A stretch of DNA of 64,000 nucleotides, from NCBI GenBank assembly GCA_016081115.2, contig CM071931.1, positions 20,250,317 to 20,314,316 of the forward strand, written 5' to 3'. Positions 57,845 through 64,000 of the stretch are shown one piece after another. The position numbers were made by a program, and so were the translations under genes. Within the stretch, counting starts at the first letter, position 1. Each line of letters opens with the position of its first letter. The notes under the pieces are model-generated. The model had not been told where the DNA came from and searched no databases. It saw only the letters and a program-made list of their open reading frames with translations. The DNA is from Rehmannia glutinosa. Taxonomy: Eukaryota; Streptophyta; Magnoliopsida; Lamiales; Orobanchaceae.

Positions 57845-58060
57845 TTGTTGAATCTATAAGGTTTCAATTCGAACAGAAGAATTTGGATAAAGGATTTCAA
57901 ATGACTCCATATAAGATAAATTTGAAATCCACCACAATGCCTCACAAACTAGCTTAAAATAAGAGCTTAAGGATTTAAAATACATATCAAACACACAAGT
58001 ACGATGGATTTGAAATATTAACTTCAAATCAATTAATCATAATTCAAATGAAGCCTAAAT
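57845..58060. repeat. Dispersed repeat family, copy 3
   Basis: It contains AAATGACTCCATATAAGATA, TTTGAAATCCACCACAAT and AGCTTAAAATAAGAGCTTAA, matching the copy near 12905 in the same orientation. The ends TTTCAATTCGAA and ATAATTCAAATGAA suggest inverted termini. Confidence 0.4.
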
Positions 58061-59690
58061 GTTTTTCAGCTTCCAATTCATTGATATTTTAAGCTTATGA
58101 ATTATGATGAGCACCAAGAGTGAGAAAACTTTGCAACTATGCCAAAAGTATATCGGTAATGAACTCATGCTAAAAGACAACCAATTTGATTTAACTTGGG
58201 CATCACGCATACACAAAAACAAAATCATAATTCCAAAGAAATATTATCAAAGAGCCAACCTTTTTTACGCAAATTATTCACAAACTATCAAAACAAATAT
58301 CTTATCATGACTGCTCTAAAGAGAGCTTAGAATGAAGGGCCAAAAAACAAAATTCAATTAATTGTCAATTAGATATATATGAATAAGTGGCTCAATCAGT
58401 TAAGAGTGAGGACTCCTTTCCTAAACCCTCACAAAAGCATTCCTTTTTTTTTCTTTAAATAAAGTAAAAGGAACTGGAAGTTCTAAAGGTCATCAACCAA
58501 AGGTCATCTTCAATCAACACGAGAGATGTCGCCAGGCCACGAAAGTGGGTGAGCCGGATGGAAAACTAAAAAAAATAGTACAAACTATGACTAATTTTTT
58601 TAAAATGAAATTAGGGGAAAGAAAGAGGCGGGGGAGCCCCCCCTTCCCTTTTGGCCATTGTCCAACACCATCCCCAGCACCAAAACACCAAGTTGAATTG
58701 GCGTAATGCATATATCTCCATTTTTGCCCTCAAATTCGTTCTAATCAAGATTTTAATTTCATTTATACCGTAATTTTATATTTAATTGATAAGTTAATTT
58801 ATTTATTTAATGTTAATTTGGTTATTATTTTTCAGTAACATTTGTAATATATAATTAAAATTTACACTAAATGTTACTACTTCCAAGAACATTGGTGGTC
58901 TATGATTAATCAGCAAATTATGTACCACAGCTGAACAAACAAACATTTTTTTCCGAAAGGGCGCACATTCATAATGTTGAGAAAGATCCTGTATTACTTA
59001 ACTCCGCATAAAATACACATATATACTGTAATGGAAGTAAACTAGTTCCAGTTTAGTTTAGCTTATATATAGAGATCGGACAAAAACACATTAGAATTTA
59101 CACAGGTTATATCCAAAGGAATTGACATAGATTTCGCACAATCAATTTATTTGTCATAAAGCATTGAGATCCAAAGAAACAATTGAATACATTGATAATT
59201 TATTTAACAAGCAGGATAGTTAAAATATAAAATAATCATAATGCACTACATAACAGACTTAACAGTAGAACCAACTGTTATATTGCATTTGAGTACATTA
59301 AAAAATGCAACGAATTTGTTTTGTCAGATTAGTCAATAACTCCCAACCAAAACGGCGCATGTTCCTAAATATTCACTTAAGCTCAAAGGAATGCAGTTTC
59401 CCAACGGCGCATTGTTCCTAAATATAATGGATTTTTTGCATCTTTCACACCGAACTTAATATTATTACGGTATCAGAAATCTCTATGAAAAATCCATGAG
59501 CAAATCCCACTTTGGAACAACAGTTTGTATCCTCCTTATAATTAACCATTTTAACTTATATTGTATTACTCTAGTTCCTGAAAACACATTCTGATCTCTC
59601 AAAATTGGAAAATTAATAGAAACAATAGATAACTTCAATTAGGATATCCATTTTATCACTTGTACACCCAAATAGTAATATTTCTTTCTG
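58061..59690. other. Intergenic, no gene seen
   Basis: The short stretch GTGGCTCAATCAGTTAAGAG at about 58388-58407 resembles a tRNA A-box region as found at SINE heads. No B box or full SINE was found. Otherwise AT-rich and featureless. Confidence 0.35.
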
Positions 59691-59719
59691 TAATGTCTCC
59701 AACAAAAACGTCACTCGAG

Positions 59720-60870
59720 AATGTCACATATTTGTTTGCCCCATCTACCCCACGACTCAAAGTTCATGTATGCATGGAATGAGAGGATACAATGACCTCA
59801 TTAAACTGAAAAAGCTAAACCAGTATTAATAGAACAGGAGTTCTTTCTATATACAGAAACCACACAACAAAATAAGGGTATTAATGTATAAAGCCTCATC
59901 ATTGAATGTGTAGTCGACTTCGTAGACATCCTAGCCTATTTAACGAGCAACAAAAATATGATGATAAGCTAAGCTTTGCATCTAAATAGTACTGAACTTC
60001 AGCATACAATTTAGAACAAAAATCCAACAGGATGATTGGTAAACTAACCTCCAATTAAAACCAATTCCATCATATAAGGAGCATATGACGTAATTAAAAG
60101 TTTTGTCTTTTAATTGAGATTCTGACCTCAAAAAACAATAACGGCATACCGGGTACCCAATTAACTTGCTAGTAAATTGAGTTCAAATGTAGCAATTTTC
60201 CCTTTTCGTCTTATATTTCACGATATCATCATGCATTATCTAACAGCTCAATGCAAACTTAGTCTATTAATTGGAACTTATCCTCAAATGGACAATTTTT
60301 CTAGATGTCGTTCGTATTCACCCGACAAATTGACGTATGGCAACAGTAGAATAAATACTTCTTCACTTAGTCCCAAATCTATCACCAACATATCATACAT
60401 TAAATTATCAGCTCCAGACATCCAAATAGATACTTCATTAAACTCACCAAAACATTATAGTGGATATAGTATAACAAATTCAGCACTATATTTAATAATT
60501 TCAAAACTATAAATTAGCAAACAAATGTTGAGGCAGCACATGAATAATACCTGAAGGATCAAGTTTCAGCAAAGGAAGCTTCTACGTATTGCCCCCAGCA
60601 CCAAGTTATAACTGATGTCCAAGAAATTAATCGCAACAAAGTAATTAAGAATTAATTTGAAGATAGAAATAAACAAAATTAAAGGGATTATTGAAAAAGG
60701 AAACTAAATAAAAACAAAAAATAAATAAATCCAACTTACGAACCTGTACATGGAAATTTTCCTTCCTTGATGACACCCATGATTCTATGGGTATCAACCC
60801 CATGAAGGAAACAAAATTCATCCCTTTTCTGGGTTTCATCCATGTTCTCCATAAAGGTAAATATTTCCTT
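59720..60870 (-). other. Candidate exons of an unidentified gene or gene fragment
   Basis: Three minus-strand segments look exon-like. First, about 60870-60748 reads EIFTFMENMDETQKRDEFCF then LHGVDTHRIMGVIKEGKFPC, ending at CAG followed by GTTCGTAAG. Second, about 60584-60551 reads KLPLLKLDPSG between TAG and GTATTATTC. Third, near 59790-59723, reads SFHAYMNFESWGRWGKQICD and ends with a stop. I do not recognise the family, and intron phases were not fully verified. It could be the 3' part of a real gene or a captured fragment. Confidence 0.3.
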
Positions 60871-61704
60871 GCACGATATAAATAAAAAGTTACCATAAAA
60901 AACCCCATGTTTAAATATAAAAGGTAGCATAAAATATAACCCAGATAAATAGAAAGATTATTTTTTTCCCTCCTAGAGACAAGATAGCAAGAATCAATCA
61001 AATACAAGTTAAGAAACCCAGATCTCGTACTAAAAAAAGAAAGATGAGTAGCAGGAAATTGGGGGAGATTTCGGAAAATAACCACCATATTTCTTCGGTC
61101 GGATAAAATAGAAGAATGATAAATAAAATAAAAAAAATAAGTGACCTAATATTTTATTGAAGATATATATGGCCCTAAAAAAACCCACAAGTATTTTCCG
61201 TTAAATGAGAACAGCAGGCAGGCGTACCTTCCCATATCTTCGTCCTCTCCAACATGAACATCAAAAGTCACGCCAAGAATTTTTTTTGTTTAGATAAGGT
61301 TATTTTTTTTTTTTAACAAAAAAATCTTACCAAAAAAAAAAAAAACGAAAAATCATACCAAGAATTAAGAAACATGTCAAGAATAGAGGACATGTTATTA
61401 TGAATCTGAGATGAAATGACCCCCAAAAACAATAAAAAGACTAAGTGCATACGTGTGCTAAAAACAGTGGAGCATGGTCAAGTGGCGTGTTTGGCAGTTC
61501 AAAATTGCAAAAATGAACTTTGATTGATACATATATATCTCTTGGCATATATTTGCTTCCTTCATCATAAATTCTTCAGCCCTTTACACATTTTCAGCTT
61601 TTCTCAACCAAAAATTTGAAAAAAAAAAAAAAAAAAAAGAAAAACACACACTTACACACACACTAAATTCATGTATATGGTAAAGGGGAATTAAAAGGGA
61701 AAGA

Positions 61705-61805
61705 GAGGGGTAAGCTGACAGAAAGAGAAGTGAGCATACGTATATGCAAATGTATACTCTTTATACAATTGCCTACGAATGCTCACTCTCTTCTGTCAGT
61801 CTAAT
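61705..61805 (-). ncRNA. MIR156: MIR156 precursor hairpin
   Basis: On the minus strand the 5' arm (61798-61779) reads TGACAGAAGAGAGTGAGCAT, identical to plant miR156 except for the last base (canonical C). The 3' arm (61735-61714) begins GCTCACTTCTCTTTCTGTC, the typical miR156 star. The duplex pairs with 2-nt 3' overhangs at both ends and two single-base bulges on the star side. The loop sides (TATACAATTGCC and TGCATATACG regions) pair further. miR156 represses SPL transcription factors and holds plants in the juvenile phase. The primary transcript would come from the right; its promoter is probably between 61860 and 62300. Confidence 0.93.
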
Positions 61806-61859
61806 TCTCTCTCTCTTTGATCACTAAATATCCCAACTGCACCAAATACAAAACCCATA

Positions 61860-62389
61860 AATTTTCTTTGACAGATTTTACTATTGAAAATTCATGGCTA
61901 GATCTGATAACCCATTAATGGAAACAATCTCTGAAACACCAGAATCCCTTCTTTGAGGCAGATCATTCATTATTAGGGTTTTCTTGGGTTTCCCTTTCTT
62001 TTCTTCAATCAAAGAATTCAAGAAAATGATCTTTTGCAGGTTTTGTGCAGTTTTTTCAAGATTTATCTCCAGTAGCCGAAATTGGCAGAGTGTCGGTTTA
62101 AATTGTGTCGTGTTGAAAGTATGGGTCATCATGGCATGTGACCTTTTATCCCCACCACTCGTTTGGTTTTTTGTTAAATGTTCATTTCATTTATATTTCA
62201 TTTCAAGTGGTACCATAAGGACACCCACACGGTGGGGTTCTATTTTTTCTAATCATGGAAGGAGTACTAGAATATACATAAATAATTTTATGACATATAT
62301 AAATGTTAAATCTTTATAAAATTTAATATATTTTTTGAATAAGTGCGAAATACAGTTAAAAAGGAAAATAAAGTGCACTGCTTACAAGC
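61860..62389 (-). other. Probable 5' part of the MIR156 transcript and promoter
   Basis: Assigned only by position upstream of the hairpin on minus. CT-rich stretches occur at 61805-61822 and 61985-62010. No protein gene supported. Confidence 0.35.
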
Positions 62390-62545
62390 AGTGTTGTAAA
62401 AATCGGCCTAGGCGCCAACTAGACTAGGCGCCCCTAGGCTGATCTGATTTTGCCAACATCGGTCAAAAAATCGTTTTGGCTGAAAATCGGCCTAGGCGGT
62501 CTAGGTGGAAAAAATCGGCCAAAAATAGTAAAAAAAAAAAAAAAA
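62390..62545. repeat. hAT-like terminal fragment with CGGCCTAGGCG motifs
   Basis: It starts CAGTGTTGTAAAAATCGGCC and repeats CCTAGGCG/TAGGCGC several times, the style of a plant hAT MITE end. The other end was not found. Confidence 0.4.
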
Positions 62546-63914
62546 GAAAAATATTGTTGTTTCTCGTGAAAACCTAGTGGAAAAAATATTTGGTAGGAAA
62601 AAAAGTACTCATAAAAAAAAAAAAACTTAAAATCCCAACTTATATATGATGGATGTCTATTTCTTGAGGATTTTTTAATGGCAATGTGATTTGTTTTTTT
62701 AGCATGTGCTCAAATAACATAGCAAGATATTATATAAACATTAAAGCAGTAATTTATTAAGTTTTCAAATAACTATTTATTTACTTAATAAATACATTAT
62801 TCAATTTATTAGGGATAAGGATACAATTGTCCTACCTTTTCCCTAAAATCCTTGATAATACAATGCCGCTTTTTTCTCTCTAGATACGCTTCTCCTTCTC
62901 TTCTTCCTACAAATGCGCTGCTCATTTCTTCATGTTTTCTTTGCTGCAAACACTCTCAAATCTATATTGCAATTCACTTATCCCGTTTTTCTCCTATTTT
63001 CTTCACTAGAAACACACTCAAATTTATACAACAGCTTTAACTTGAGGTTGCAACATAGATCTCAAAACCATCACCAGCAAAATAACAAAAACAGAAAAAG
63101 AAATCAATTCCAACAACAACCACCACAACAAAACATAGACGAAGAAGGAAGCAAAATCTCAACAAACAACAAGAGAAAAAAATGAACAAATCGTATAAAA
63201 CCATAACAAATTGCAGCAAGAATCAGGAAAAATAAATCAAGGTAATCAACAATTATTGACCTCAAATGCTATATTTCATTGAAAATCATTCTTTCTGAAA
63301 ATACTGCGTTTTCTCTGCTACTATTTTCATTGTCTTCTTCGTTTTTCATTTTAAAAAAATACAATTTTCTATATTTTTTTGCATGAAAATGATGGTTTTT
63401 ACTGAAATTTGATCATTTGAATTAGTTGAATATGTTGCTTCTAGGTTCAATCGTTTCAAATTATTTCAAATTTATTTCGAAGTTATTGCAAAATTATTTC
63501 AACAATGTTTATGTTCATATTTGCAATGGTCTGTCAAACTTAACAATCTATTTGCAGTTGTTGCAACTGATTGTTTCAGAGTTGCTTTAAAGTTTTCTGG
63601 AATACGTTTCAAACATGTTTAAGCTAATGCAGTGTCATTGTTTCTCTTATTAATCCGAATTTTTTTTCAAATGTGTTTCAAAACTGTTGCAAACATGTTT
63701 CATTGTTGTTTTAAAGTTGTTTCAAACATGTTTCAAAAATATTTTTATTTCATATATGTAGTGAACAAACTTAACAATTTATCTGCAATTGTTTCAACTA
63801 ATTGTTTCATAGTTATTTTGAAGTTATTTTGTACATGTTTTGAACGTGTTTCATCAAATACAATTTCACAGTTTTCTCGTGTTAATTCTAAAGTTATTTA
63901 AAAGGTGCTTCAAA
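62546..63914. other. Intergenic or transposon-derived DNA
   Basis: Contains poly-A/T runs, a CA-rich stretch at 63090-63150, and from 63440 to 63870 many repeats of GTTTCAAA / TTGCAAA / ACATGTTTCA. No coding frame is convincing. The repeat-rich part resembles non-coding parts of MULE-type elements. Confidence 0.35.
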
Positions 63915-64000
63915 AATATTAGGGTTAATTACAAATAATACCCTTGAAGTTTGACCTAATTACAAAAAAACCCAGCTAACTTTCAAAATTACAAAAAACC
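63915..64000. repeat. Possible Mutator-like terminal repeat at window edge
   Basis: GGTTAATTACAAATAATACC and related ACAAAAAAACCC phrases resemble the terminal repeat style seen at 37773. The element, if any, extends beyond the window. Confidence 0.35.

Noticed and set aside
60645..61088. A 147-codon minus-strand ORF with several hydrophobic stretches
   Set aside because: Its hydrophobic part comes from AT-rich intron-like sequence. The better coding signal in the interval is in a different frame (EIFTFMENMDETQKRDEF).
1..64000. CRISPR arrays, bacterial operons or integrons
   Set aside because: All repeats present are plant minisatellites, LTRs or transposon ends. Gene structure is eukaryotic throughout.

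Overview
This window is plant nuclear DNA, most likely from a eudicot. The evidence is spliced genes with GT/AG introns, a RAV-type AP2/B3 transcription factor, a MIR156 hairpin, a COA6-like mitochondrial gene and many plant transposable elements. There is no bacterial or organellar gene organisation. Only three host loci look intact: a three-exon COA6-like gene (16845-17421, minus), an intronless RAV-family gene (51705-52682, minus) and a MIR156 precursor (about 61705-61805, minus).

Layout. 1-9541: the 3' part of a decayed Tat-lineage Ty3/gypsy element (gag-pol on plus, a 97-bp tandem repeat, a two-exon antisense gene, 3' LTR). 9600-10240: fragments of two unrelated host genes (UMAMIT/WAT1-like and HAD-hydrolase-like), side by side on the minus strand. 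10240-16840: AT-rich intergenic DNA with several non-autonomous DNA transposons, two of them hAT elements with exact 8-bp target duplications. 16845-17421: the COA6-like gene. 17807-37734: a second Tat element with both LTRs and a CGTCC target duplication, inserted about 385 bp upstream of the COA6-like start codon. A Ty1/copia SIRE-like element (28343-36979, minus, target duplication TTAAC) is nested inside it. 37740-41380: a broken DUF1985/Ulp1-type gene of a Mutator-like element. 41781-49320: a 3.4-kb unit present twice in tandem; each copy carries long inverted arms around a minisatellite core. 49321-51704: intergenic. 51705-52682: RAV gene. 54823-55407: a third hAT element. 59700-60870: unidentified candidate exons on the minus strand. 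61705-61805: MIR156. 62390-64000: further transposon fragments.

The two Tat elements share one architecture: sense gag-pol, then a minisatellite of unrelated sequence, then an antisense gene whose parts match a family of gypsy-type transposon proteins plus a coiled-coil region, then the 3' LTR. This repeated sense/antisense layout, the insertion history readable from exact target duplications, and the tandem foldback-like units are the most interesting features. All readings are by eye; no alignment, folding or database search was run.
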